Assembly: GCF_022819085.1 (NCBI RefSeq)
Contig: NZ_JALHAG010000012.1
Location: 310,001-374,000 of the forward strand
Reading direction: 5' to 3'
Source: Planococcus ruber
Lineage (GTDB): Bacteria; Bacillota; Bacilli; Bacillales_A; Planococcaceae
Length of the DNA: 64,000 bases
Shown: positions 43,149 to 50,614 of the stretch, piece by piece
Layout: every line of letters starts with the position of its first letter
Numbering within the stretch: position 1 is the first letter of the stretch
Program-made: the position numbers and the translations under genes
The notes under the pieces: model-generated
Seen by the model: the letters and a program-made list of their open reading frames with translations, nothing else
Told to the model about the DNA's origin: nothing
Database searches by the model: none

Positions 43149-45425
43149 ATGGTATGGAAACTGACAAAAAATGAAGTAGATAATCATAATCTTCTGCTGG
43201 ACGAAAGCATCTTGTCTCTAGGAAATGGCTATTTGGGGGTGAGGGGGAATTTCGAGGAAGGATATCCCGAAACCTTCAGCTCAATTCGCGGAACTTACAT
43301 CAATGCATTTCATGATGAAACGGAAATTACGTATGGTGAAAAGTTATATGGCTATCCGGTCATGCAGCAAAAAATCTTGAATGTCATTGACTCGCAGGGC
43401 ATTGAGATTTATTTTGATGATGAAAAATTCTCTGTTTTTGAAGGGGAATTGTTTCATTTTGAGCGGAATCTGCACATGGATCAAGGGTTCGCTGAACGGA
43501 TTGTCCATTGGAAATCACCAAAAGGAAGAGAAGCGAAGCTTCATTTTAAACGGATTGTTTCTTTTATTACCCGTGAATTATTTGCTCAAGAAGTGACCAT
43601 CGAAGCGATCCAAGGCATTCAGGAAGTGAAAATCGTCTCCAGTTTGGAAGGGGAAGTAACGAATTTCGTTGATCTTAATGATCCGAGAGTTGCATCGGGA
43701 CATGCAAAGCGGCTCGATGTCATCGAGGTGCGGAGTGAAGATGCGTATAATCTAATTAAGGATTTAACATATGTTACGGAACTGGAAGTGGCATGCATCA
43801 GTTCTTCGCATATTGAAGCTGTTGATCCTCATTACAGCAAAACGGTCGGGAAATCGAGAATTGAAGAAGTGTACGTTTGCGCTTCTTCTGGAGAACCTAT
43901 TCGATTTACGAAATACAATATTTATACGGACTCACTGCGGCACGGGGATGAGTTGGTCGAAGTTGCCCTGCCTTTGCACGAAAAAGTGAAGCTTCAAGCA
44001 TTCGATGACCTGGTGGCGGAGCAAGGAATGTACATGGCCCGTTTCTGGAAAAATTCAGATGTGGTCATTGAAGGAGATGAAAAGCTCCAAGAAGGCATCC
44101 GCTTTAACCTGTATCAGCTCCTCCAGTCGGTCGGGAAAGATCCATACAGCAATATCGCGGCAAAAGGGCTTTCAGGAGAAGGCTATGAAGGGCATTATTT
44201 TTGGGATACGGAAATCTTTATGTTCCCGGTCTTTTTAATGACCAATCCGGAAATTGCAAAAAACTTGCTGCTGCACCGCTATTCGATTTTAGACAGTGCA
44301 CGGGCGCGGGCGAAAGTCATGGGCCATGAAAAAGGCGCGCTGTTTCCTTGGCGAACGATCAACGGCCCTGAAAGTTCGGCATTTTTCCCAGCCGGTACGG
44401 CTCAATATCATATAAGTGCAGATATTGCTTACAGTTATATTCAATATTATCTCGTAACGAAAGATGAAGAATTTTTGCAGGACTATATGGCTGAAATGTT
44501 ATTTGAAACAGCCCGATTATGGGTGGATACCGGACATTTCCACAACAATCAATTTAAAATCGATAGTGTGACAGGGCCGGATGAATACACATGCGTCGTC
44601 AACAATAACTATTACACTAATAAGATGGCACAGCATAATCTCTTATGGGCTGAAAAAGTCTATCGGCTTTTGGAAGAAAAAGCGCCTTCGCGTTTGGAAG
44701 AAGTGGCGGAAAAGCTCGAGCTAACGGAGGAGGAAGCCGAAAAATGGAAGGAAGCAGGGGGCAAAATGTACCTTCCGTATCATGAAGAACTGAAAATCCA
44801 TGCGCAGGACGATAGCTTTTTGCAGAAATCGAGATGGGATCTGGAGAAGACGCCGGTCGATAAGTTTCCGTTGCTGCTCCACTATCATCCTTTGACGCTT
44901 TACCGCTATCAAGTGTGCAAACAGGCAGATACGGTACTTGCCCATTTCTTATTGGAAGACGACGTCGACGAAGAAACACTTAAGAATTCGTACGATTATT
45001 ATGAAGAAATCACCACGCATGATTCTTCTCTTTCTTATAGTGTTTTCAGCATCATGGCCTCAAAACTCGGCTATCAGAAAAGGGCGTACAACTACTTCCG
45101 CGAAACTGCCCGGTTGGATTTGGATAATACCCATGGCAATACAAAAGACGGATTGCACATGGCGAATATGGGAGGAACTTGGTTGGCCATTGTTTACGGA
45201 TTTGCCGGGCTCCGTGTAAAAGAAACCGGGCTCTATCTGAACCCGATGCTTCCCGAACAATGGCAGTCGTTCCATTTCCATTTTCAATACTTAGGGCGGC
45301 TGATCAATATCCATATTGAAAAAGACGCTGTTTCCTATGAATTGCTCGAAGGGGATGAGTTGACTATATGGCATCGAGGGGAGGCGGTAGCGTTAAAACA
45401 AAACCGCCGGCTTCAAGTCCGCTGA
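43149..45425 (+). CDS. mapA: Maltose phosphorylase (GH65)
   Basis: A 758-residue cytoplasmic GH65 enzyme, the length usual for maltose phosphorylase, converting maltose and phosphate to beta-glucose-1-phosphate and glucose. AAKGLSGEGYEGHYFWDTEIF binds substrate; Glu479 in VTGPDEYTCVVNNNYYTN is the general acid; HDSSLSYSVFSIMA helps bind phosphate. The VNNNYYTN variant is the maltose type, unlike the paralogue at 35033. Last gene of the operon after pgmB; a strong terminator follows. GAGGAG upstream supports the start. Confidence 0.9.
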   Translation: MVWKLTKNEVDNHNLLLDESILSLGNGYLGVRGNFEEGYPETFSSIRGTYINAFHDETEITYGEKLYGYPVMQQKILNVIDSQGIEIYFDDEKFSVFEGELFHFERNLHMDQGFAERIVHWKSPKGREAKLHFKRIVSFITRELFAQEVTIEAIQGIQEVKIVSSLEGEVTNFVDLNDPRVASGHAKRLDVIEVRSEDAYNLIKDLTYVTELEVACISSSHIEAVDPHYSKTVGKSRIEEVYVCASSGEPIRFTKYNIYTDSLRHGDELVEVALPLHEKVKLQAFDDLVAEQGMYMARFWKNSDVVIEGDEKLQEGIRFNLYQLLQSVGKDPYSNIAAKGLSGEGYEGHYFWDTEIFMFPVFLMTNPEIAKNLLLHRYSILDSARARAKVMGHEKGALFPWRTINGPESSAFFPAGTAQYHISADIAYSYIQYYLVTKDEEFLQDYMAEMLFETARLWVDTGHFHNNQFKIDSVTGPDEYTCVVNNNYYTNKMAQHNLLWAEKVYRLLEEKAPSRLEEVAEKLELTEEEAEKWKEAGGKMYLPYHEELKIHAQDDSFLQKSRWDLEKTPVDKFPLLLHYHPLTLYRYQVCKQADTVLAHFLLEDDVDEETLKNSYDYYEEITTHDSSLSYSVFSIMASKLGYQKRAYNYFRETARLDLDNTHGNTKDGLHMANMGGTWLAIVYGFAGLRVKETGLYLNPMLPEQWQSFHFHFQYLGRLINIHIEKDAVSYELLEGDELTIWHRGEAVALKQNRRLQVR

Positions 45426-45472
45426 ATAGCCCGAAGAAGGCTGTCATTCGAAAAAATGAATCGATGAAAAAG

Positions 45473-45504
45473 AAAAACCGGAAACTTTTGTTTCCGGTTT
45501 TTTG
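45473..45504 (+). terminator. Terminator of the alpha-glucoside operon
   Basis: Perfect stem AAAAACCGGAAAC (45473-45485) with GTTTCCGGTTTTT (45490-45502) and T run. Confidence 0.92.
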
Positions 45505-45805
45505 GTTTTCATGAAAAATTTTCTAAAAAGATAACTTATTTTAAAATGGGTATTATAAGCCGTAGCATATCAAAAGAATGACTCCCTATAATCATGATAA
45601 GAATCTGAGTAACCTGAGGGAGGAGGGACCAAACGCACATCCCGTTTAATCAAAATCTCCTGCATTTTTAACCGGTTAAAGAGATATAAAGTGAATTTAA
45701 AGTGAAAAATATCAAAATGGCATAAAAATATGATTTATTTTATAGAAATTAAAAGATATCAAATATATAATAAATACATAAGTAACTTAGGGCAGGGGAG
45801 CTAAT
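45505..45805. other. Intergenic region upstream of the XRE regulator
   Basis: AT-rich 300 bases without a gene. It contains a purine-rich GAGGGAGGAGGGA patch near 45616 with no start codon behind it, and a perfect 14-bp palindrome TTTAACCGGTTAAA (45667-45680) that could be an operator for the following regulator. Confidence 0.45.
45667..45680. promoter_or_regulatory. 14-bp palindrome, possible operator
   Basis: TTTAACCGGTTAAA, perfect two-fold symmetry, about 130 bases before the XRE-family gene. The assignment to that regulator is inference from position only. Confidence 0.3.
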
Positions 45806-46513
45806 GTGGACGTACTGAAAGATTTTGGCAAACGAATTAAAGAGCTTCGCATCAATTCCGGAATGACGCAAGAAGCATTAGCCACTCGTGCTGACTTGGA
45901 TCGATCGTATGTGGGGGCAATCGAACGAGGGGAAAAGAATTTGTCATTGGTCAATATTGAAAAATTGGCGAATGCGATGGGCATTGATTTGTATTATCTT
46001 TTTGAAGATGAGCGCTTTGCTGCTCGGCTGGCATCGGTGAAGAAAGAGCTGAAAAAGCCGCTGGAGTCTAGATTCGTTTGTCTGGTCAATCTGGAAGCAC
46101 AACTTCTCTGGCTGAAAATTACTGGCCCTCTAACTGAGAGTGATGTCGCGCATATTTCGAAATATGTGAAAAGCCAAATTTTGTTAATGGAAAAAGGCGA
46201 GATTAAGATGCTGATCGATAATCGGCTGATGGTAAAAGAAGGGCAGGCGTTCGTTTTCAATCCGGATGCTTATGATGCTTGGGAGGAACTTCAAATTTGG
46301 CTGATTCCTCACCTGAAGCGAGTTGCGGTATTATGCAATTCCAAATTCATGCAGAACCAACTCGAACGCATGGCGAACAGAAGTGGGATTGTATCAATTT
46401 CAAGACGGATCTTCAACGGAAATTTTGAGGCTGGAAATAAGGAAGCATATGCATTCCTCGGCATTACAGAAGACCAATTGCCGCAAGAAAACGCGCGGCA
46501 AACGGAAATATAA
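45806..46513 (+). CDS. XRE-family regulator fused to a SpoIIAA/STAS-like domain
   Basis: A 235-residue protein. Residues 5-68 form an XRE helix-turn-helix (GKRIKELRINSGMTQEALATRADLDRSYVGAIERGEKNLSLVNIEKLANAM). Residues about 85-210 look like a SpoIIAA-like fold (LLWLKITGPLTESDVAHISKYV, EIKMLIDNRLMVKEGQAF, LKRVAVLCNSKFMQNQLERMA). Joining a DNA-binding domain to this partner-switch-like domain suggests that it binds DNA in response to a protein or ligand signal. GTG start at 45806 behind GGGGAG. The unknown gene 46612 follows behind its own sigma-B-like promoter. Confidence 0.78.
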   Translation: MDVLKDFGKRIKELRINSGMTQEALATRADLDRSYVGAIERGEKNLSLVNIEKLANAMGIDLYYLFEDERFAARLASVKKELKKPLESRFVCLVNLEAQLLWLKITGPLTESDVAHISKYVKSQILLMEKGEIKMLIDNRLMVKEGQAFVFNPDAYDAWEELQIWLIPHLKRVAVLCNSKFMQNQLERMANRSGIVSISRRIFNGNFEAGNKEAYAFLGITEDQLPQENARQTEI

Positions 46514-46517
46514 AAAA

Positions 46518-46542
46518 GTTTATTCTACTCATTAAGGGGTAA
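46518..46542 (+). promoter_or_regulatory. Sigma-B-like promoter of the 46612 gene
   Basis: GTTTAT, 13-base spacer, GGGTAA: an excellent match to GTTTAW-N12-15-GGGWAW. Located about 70 bases before the start codon. Confidence 0.55.
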
Positions 46543-46611
46543 CCCTTGCTTCGATAAATGTCTTGGAAATAGACAATCTCAGTTTCAGAGCGGAAAAGGA
46601 GCTGTGGGAAT

Positions 46612-46947
46612 ATGACTTGCCATCAACCAATAAGTGCAGAAACGGTAAGATTTCAATTCATGCGTGTCAAAGATACGCATGTGGAAGACAATATTAAATA
46701 CATTACCTTATTTGCCCGGCTCACGCTGAGAAATGCTTACAGAGCAAAAAGTGTATGGGTGGAAATAGATGAAGTGAAATGGGATCAAGCACCTCAAAAA
46801 CTGAAGGAAATGCCGGATGCCATGCACTTTTATACAATAGACGAACCCATTTTTAAAGAGTTGTATCAGATTTCGAAAGACCGTTATGAAGAGCTTTATT
46901 TTGTAACGCCTTTCTATAAAGCAAGCGAAACGAAAAGACTCGGCTGA
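46612..46947 (+). CDS. Uncharacterised protein, paralogue of the gene at 31564
   Basis: A 111-residue soluble protein of unknown function, homologous to the minus-strand protein at 31564-31908 over its C-terminal 70 residues (VWVEIDEVKWDQAP, LKEMPD, FKELYQISKDRYEELYFVTPFY). It follows the XRE-SpoIIAA regulator and has a sigma-B-like promoter and its own terminator, so it is likely a general-stress gene. AGGAG upstream of ATG 46612 supports the start. Confidence 0.65.
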   Translation: MTCHQPISAETVRFQFMRVKDTHVEDNIKYITLFARLTLRNAYRAKSVWVEIDEVKWDQAPQKLKEMPDAMHFYTIDEPIFKELYQISKDRYEELYFVTPFYKASETKRLG

Positions 46948-46956
46948 TTTATTTGG

Positions 46957-46999
46957 CCAAGCCCTGCCTGCCATTTTTTGGCGGGCAGGGCTTTTAATT
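46957..46999 (+). terminator. Terminator after the 46612 gene
   Basis: AAGCCCTGCCTGCC (46959-46972) with GGCGGGCAGGGCTT (46980-46993), one G-T pair, then TTAATTT. Confidence 0.88.
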
Positions 47000-47062
47000 T
47001 GGTTATCCGCTGGAATTTCCCTTACGATATGGGAGTGAAGGGTTTACAAAGGAGGCCGGATA

Positions 47063-47995
47063 ATGGAATACGCAATTGGCGTGGATATTGGCGGAACGAA
47101 AATAGCGGTGGCAGTGGTTGAACAGTCTGGAAAAATCACTAGCAAAACAGCATTTCCAATGGATTTGTCGAAATCGCCTGATGAGGTGATGGACGAAATT
47201 ATTCAAGTTATTCAGAAAGCTATCCAGGGCCAAGCGGGGAAAGAAACGGATCTTTTAGGCATTGGCGTAGGCGTGCCAGGACCTCTTGATACGCGGACAG
47301 GAGTGGTCCATAGACCTCCTAATTTGTCGTCTTGGATTGATGTCCCAGTTAAAGAGATGTTAGCAGCAGCTTTTGCTGTTCCCGTTTTGATCGAGAACGA
47401 TGCCAATGCTGCTGCTCTTGCGGAAAAATGGGTTGGTGCTGGAAAAGACAGCTTGAATTTCACTTATTTAACGATAAGTACAGGAATCGGAGCTGGCATT
47501 GTTGCCAATGGACGATTGCTCAGCGGAAGCCGAGGCAATGCCGGAGAGATTGGCCATACCGTGATGGATCCCAGTTACGGCCTCTGTTCTTGCGGCCAAA
47601 TTGGCTGTTTGGATTTGATTGCTTCCGGCCGGGCGATTGCAAAAAACGGTTCGGAAATCATCGGGCAGAAGCTGACGACTAAAGCCGTGTTTGAGTTATA
47701 TGGCTACGGCTATGAAGAATTGGATCGATACATAGACCATGTTTTTTGGGCATTAGGAGCTGCCAGTGTTTCTTTAGTGAATATGCTGGATCCGGAGAAA
47801 ATCATTGTTGGAGGCGGCGTTTCCCAAATGGGGAATCTCTTGTATCAGCATATGGAACGCTATATCCAAACGCATGCATTGAATCCTGCCGGAAGAAGGA
47901 CGAAAGTAGTGCCTGCAGAGTTGAGTGAACATGCAGGAGTCATCGGAGCGGCAGCACTTTGTTTTTCTACTTTTGCATTGGAAACGAATGCGTAA
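47063..47995 (+). CDS. ROK-family glucokinase
   Basis: A 310-residue sugar kinase. ATP motif GVDIGGTKIAVAVV at the N terminus; catalytic Asp in IENDANAAALAEKW; glycine-rich GIGAGIVANGRL; the zinc motif GLCSCGQIGCLD with the usual Glu after Cys-Leu replaced by Asp. It phosphorylates glucose, or a close relative, with ATP and would use the free glucose released by maltose phosphorylase and alpha-glucosidase. AAAGGAGG upstream. The sugar cannot be proved by sequence. Confidence 0.87.
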   Translation: MEYAIGVDIGGTKIAVAVVEQSGKITSKTAFPMDLSKSPDEVMDEIIQVIQKAIQGQAGKETDLLGIGVGVPGPLDTRTGVVHRPPNLSSWIDVPVKEMLAAAFAVPVLIENDANAAALAEKWVGAGKDSLNFTYLTISTGIGAGIVANGRLLSGSRGNAGEIGHTVMDPSYGLCSCGQIGCLDLIASGRAIAKNGSEIIGQKLTTKAVFELYGYGYEELDRYIDHVFWALGAASVSLVNMLDPEKIIVGGGVSQMGNLLYQHMERYIQTHALNPAGRRTKVVPAELSEHAGVIGAAALCFSTFALETNA

Positions 47996-48081
47996 GCTGG
48001 ATTTCCCGGTTTTGTTTTAGAAGAAAAGGAATAGGCAATAGAAAAATAGAAGCTTTTGTTAATGGAAAGGAGGCTTGCGCC

Positions 48082-48744
48082 ATGAAGGTCCGCATCGACT
48101 GGAGCTATCAATCGCCAAAAGGCACGAAAGCTTTTTTCCAGTCTGAAGAACTTACTGCTGCCCACGCACTGTTAATGGCAGAAGATATTCAAAAGACCGG
48201 CCGGGCAAAAAGCCTGGAATTTGTAGACCGTTTTGATTCCAGCTGGACGGTAAAAGAGTTAAAAGCCTATTTAAAAGGAATCGAAACAGAACCCCATAAC
48301 GTAACAGTCTATTTTGACGGCGGATTTGATAAGGATACGGGACGAGCCGGGCTTGGCTGTGTGATCTATTATGAACAAAGCGGCAAAGCTTACCGTCTCC
48401 GCCAGAATGTCGAAGCGGCAGAGCTTTCTTCCAATAATGAAGCGGAATATGCGGCTCTCCATATGAGCGTCCTGGAACTTGAACGATTGAATGTCCATCA
48501 TTTGCCGGTTGTTTTCCGAGGCGATTCCAATGTCGTCACAAATCAGATGAGCGGAGAATGGCCCGTTTATGAAAATGATTTATCCCGTTGGGCAGACCGG
48601 ATTGACCGAAGCCTGGAAAAGTTGGGCATTCAAGCACAATACGAACTGATTCCCAGAAAAGCGAATGCCGAAGCCGACCGGTTAGCGGCACAAGCCTTAA
48701 GAGGCGTTGACATCAGTGGAACGATGGAATTGGAAAAACTATAA
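48082..48744 (+). CDS. RNase H-like protein (YpeP type)
   Basis: A 220-residue protein with a small N-terminal domain (1-70) and a ribonuclease HI-type domain. The four acidic catalytic residues are present: Asp79 in VYFDGG, Glu122 in NNEAEYAAL, Asp148 in RGDSN and Asp199 in NAEADRLA. It may degrade RNA in RNA-DNA hybrids, though such YpeP-type proteins are not always active. AAAGGAGG nine bases before ATG 48082 sets the start. The aldo/keto reductase gene follows after 24 bases, probably in one operon. Confidence 0.85.
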   Translation: MKVRIDWSYQSPKGTKAFFQSEELTAAHALLMAEDIQKTGRAKSLEFVDRFDSSWTVKELKAYLKGIETEPHNVTVYFDGGFDKDTGRAGLGCVIYYEQSGKAYRLRQNVEAAELSSNNEAEYAALHMSVLELERLNVHHLPVVFRGDSNVVTNQMSGEWPVYENDLSRWADRIDRSLEKLGIQAQYELIPRKANAEADRLAAQALRGVDISGTMELEKL

Positions 48745-48768
48745 ACTGAACCGTAGAGGAGCGATTGG

Positions 48769-49701
48769 ATGAAATTTTCGACGTTGCAAAAAACAAATAT
48801 ACAGATTTCTGCGCTGGGATTAGGGACAAATGCGGTAGGAGGACACAATCTTTACAGCGACTTGAATGAGGAGACAGGGAAGGATTTTGTCCGTGCTGCA
48901 TTGGACAATGGCATCACTTTCATTGATACAGCTGATATTTACGGCAAGGGGCGTTCTGAAGAATTGGTAGGGGAAGTGTTGAAAGAATATGACCGAAGCC
49001 AATTTGTCATTGCGACCAAAGGCGGCAGCGACTGGCGAAGCGGAACAAAAAACAATTCACCCGCTTATTTGCGCAGTGCCTTGGAAGAAAGTCTGGAGCG
49101 GCTCCAGCTCGATTATGTGGATCTCTACTATATCCACTGGCCGGACGGAAAAACGCCGATCAGTGAAGCCGTCGCTGAACTGTCCCGAATGAAAAAAGAA
49201 GGCAAAATCAAAGCGATAGGAGTATCGAATGTTTCCTTGGAGCAATTGAAGGAAGCCAATTCAACGGGAGAGATTTCAGCAGTCCAGTTGGCTTATCATA
49301 TGCTCAACCGCGAAATCGAACAAGAGATTCTCCCTTATTGCGTGGAAAACAAGATTTCGGTTGTGGCTTACGGTCCGCTTGCTTTTGGCATTTTAGGCGG
49401 TACATATACCGAAGACTTTGTACTGGAAGACGGCGATTGGCGCAAAAGCGTACCGCTTTTCCAGGAAGGGAATTTCGAAAAGAACATCCGGATTGTGGAG
49501 CAGCTGAAAGAAGTGGCAAAGAAAAAAGGCACGGATGTATCGAACCTTGCATTAGCGTGGCTGCTTGAACAGCCGGGGGTGGATGCCGTGATTCCGGGAG
49601 GCAAAAAGCCGGAACAAGTCCTTTCCAACATCGCCGCTTCGGACATCCGTCTGGAAGCGGAAATCTTGGATGAAATCGATCAAATTCTCAAAGGGCAATA
49701 A
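48769..49701 (+). CDS. Aldo/keto reductase
   Basis: A 310-residue NADPH-dependent oxidoreductase of the AKR superfamily (TIM barrel). Catalytic tetrad: Asp in DTADIYGKG, Tyr in the same motif, Lys in IATKGG, His in YYIHWPDGKTP; coenzyme region AVIPGGKKPEQVLSN at the C terminus. Substrate unknown. A second AKR lies at 53.9 kb. AGAGGAG upstream. Confidence 0.9.
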   Translation: MKFSTLQKTNIQISALGLGTNAVGGHNLYSDLNEETGKDFVRAALDNGITFIDTADIYGKGRSEELVGEVLKEYDRSQFVIATKGGSDWRSGTKNNSPAYLRSALEESLERLQLDYVDLYYIHWPDGKTPISEAVAELSRMKKEGKIKAIGVSNVSLEQLKEANSTGEISAVQLAYHMLNREIEQEILPYCVENKISVVAYGPLAFGILGGTYTEDFVLEDGDWRKSVPLFQEGNFEKNIRIVEQLKEVAKKKGTDVSNLALAWLLEQPGVDAVIPGGKKPEQVLSNIAASDIRLEAEILDEIDQILKGQ

Positions 49702-49710
49702 AAATAGAAA

Positions 49711-49748
49711 ACCGGTCCAGTATGCCATTACACTGGAGCGGTTTTTCT
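49711..49748. terminator. Bidirectional terminator
   Basis: AAAACCG and TCCAGT arms pair with ACTGGA and CGGTTTTT around one mismatch; shared by the AKR gene and the convergent CotF-like gene. Confidence 0.8.
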
Positions 49749-50170
49749 TATTTCTTCGCTAATTCAAGGGCGATGTCTGCTTTTTTCAGATCGTGATTGA
49801 CTTGTTCTTCAATATCGTAGGCATGGTACATTTCTTTTTTAATCATGTATTGGGCGATTTTATCATGCGTATCGATGGCGTTGTCCAACTCGCGCCGCAA
49901 AAGCTTTTTCACTTCCGGCGTGGCTGTTTCAGTAATCGCGACAGCCAGATTCCGGACAGCGGCTTTAGCTGTGACAAGAAAATCGGTGGCGATAGCCAAG
50001 TCGTCAAGCATGGAAGCCGGGAGTGCCAAGGCATCTTTATTGATCGCTTCACTTTCCTGCGTTTGCGTCATAGCTTCTGGTTCCGCCTTCACATTTTTCT
50101 TTTTATCTTCTTTCTTGGCTGTCTTTTTCACATCTTTTTTTGTGCTGTTTTTTTCATCTTTTTTTGCCAT
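49748..50170 (-). CDS. CotF-family (spore coat-like) protein with lysine-rich tail
   Basis: A 140-residue protein: a very lysine-rich N-terminal tail (about 1-30) and a helical Coat F domain (about 55-138, LDDLAIATDFLVTAKAAVRNLAVAITE, HDKIAQYMIKK). CotF-like proteins are named for spore coat but also occur as stress proteins in bacteria that do not sporulate. It follows the 66-residue coat-like gene on the same strand with a 30-base gap, forming an operon. GGAGGAA upstream of ATG 50170 supports the start. Confidence 0.75.
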   Translation of the reverse strand: MAKKDEKNSTKKDVKKTAKKEDKKKNVKAEPEAMTQTQESEAINKDALALPASMLDDLAIATDFLVTAKAAVRNLAVAITETATPEVKKLLRRELDNAIDTHDKIAQYMIKKEMYHAYDIEEQVNHDLKKADIALELAKK

Positions 50171-50200
50171 AGCCAAATTCCTCCTTCATCCGTCTGCGAA

Positions 50201-50401
50201 TTATTTGCTTGCATCTGCTAATACTTTGCGTAAATCTTTAACCGCTTTCGTGGATAATTTAATGTCTTCCTCCAGTAGCTGCCGCAATTCATCGTCTTCC
50301 ACAAGACCGCTGAATACTTTGCTTTTAGCGATACAGCTTGTTTTGAAGATTAATACTTCATGGACTTCCAATTTTTCGTGCATTGCCAATTCTTTTGCCA
50401 T
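50201..50401 (-). CDS. Small spore coat-like protein
   Basis: A 66-residue helical protein (HEKLEVHEVLIFKTSCIAKS, EDDELRQLLEEDIKLSTKAVKDL) resembling the short proteins encoded before CotF genes in Bacillales. First gene of the two-gene operon. GGAGGG seven bases before ATG 50401 sets the start over the alternative at 50416. Confidence 0.65.
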   Translation of the reverse strand: MAKELAMHEKLEVHEVLIFKTSCIAKSKVFSGLVEDDELRQLLEEDIKLSTKAVKDLRKVLADASK

Positions 50402-50452
50402 CCCAAATCCCTCCAATAAAATAAATGATGATTTTTAACATTAGTTAAGGTT

Positions 50453-50477
50453 TACCCCGAGCGATGCTTTTCAATCC
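50453..50477 (-). promoter_or_regulatory. Possible sigma-B promoter of the CotF-like operon
   Basis: On the minus strand GATTGA, 13-base spacer, GGGTAA. The -10 is perfect, the -35 matches only four of six. Confidence 0.3.
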
Positions 50478-50614
50478 TGAATCTGATGATTCATTCGAAC
50501 GAAAGCGGATGCGGGAAATTAAAGAATTTTCAAATTTTCAATGGCCGGCATTAGACTTCTCGGGAAAAAGTATGTTTTATTGAAAGAGACATTGATGAAA
50601 AAGGGGATGCATTC

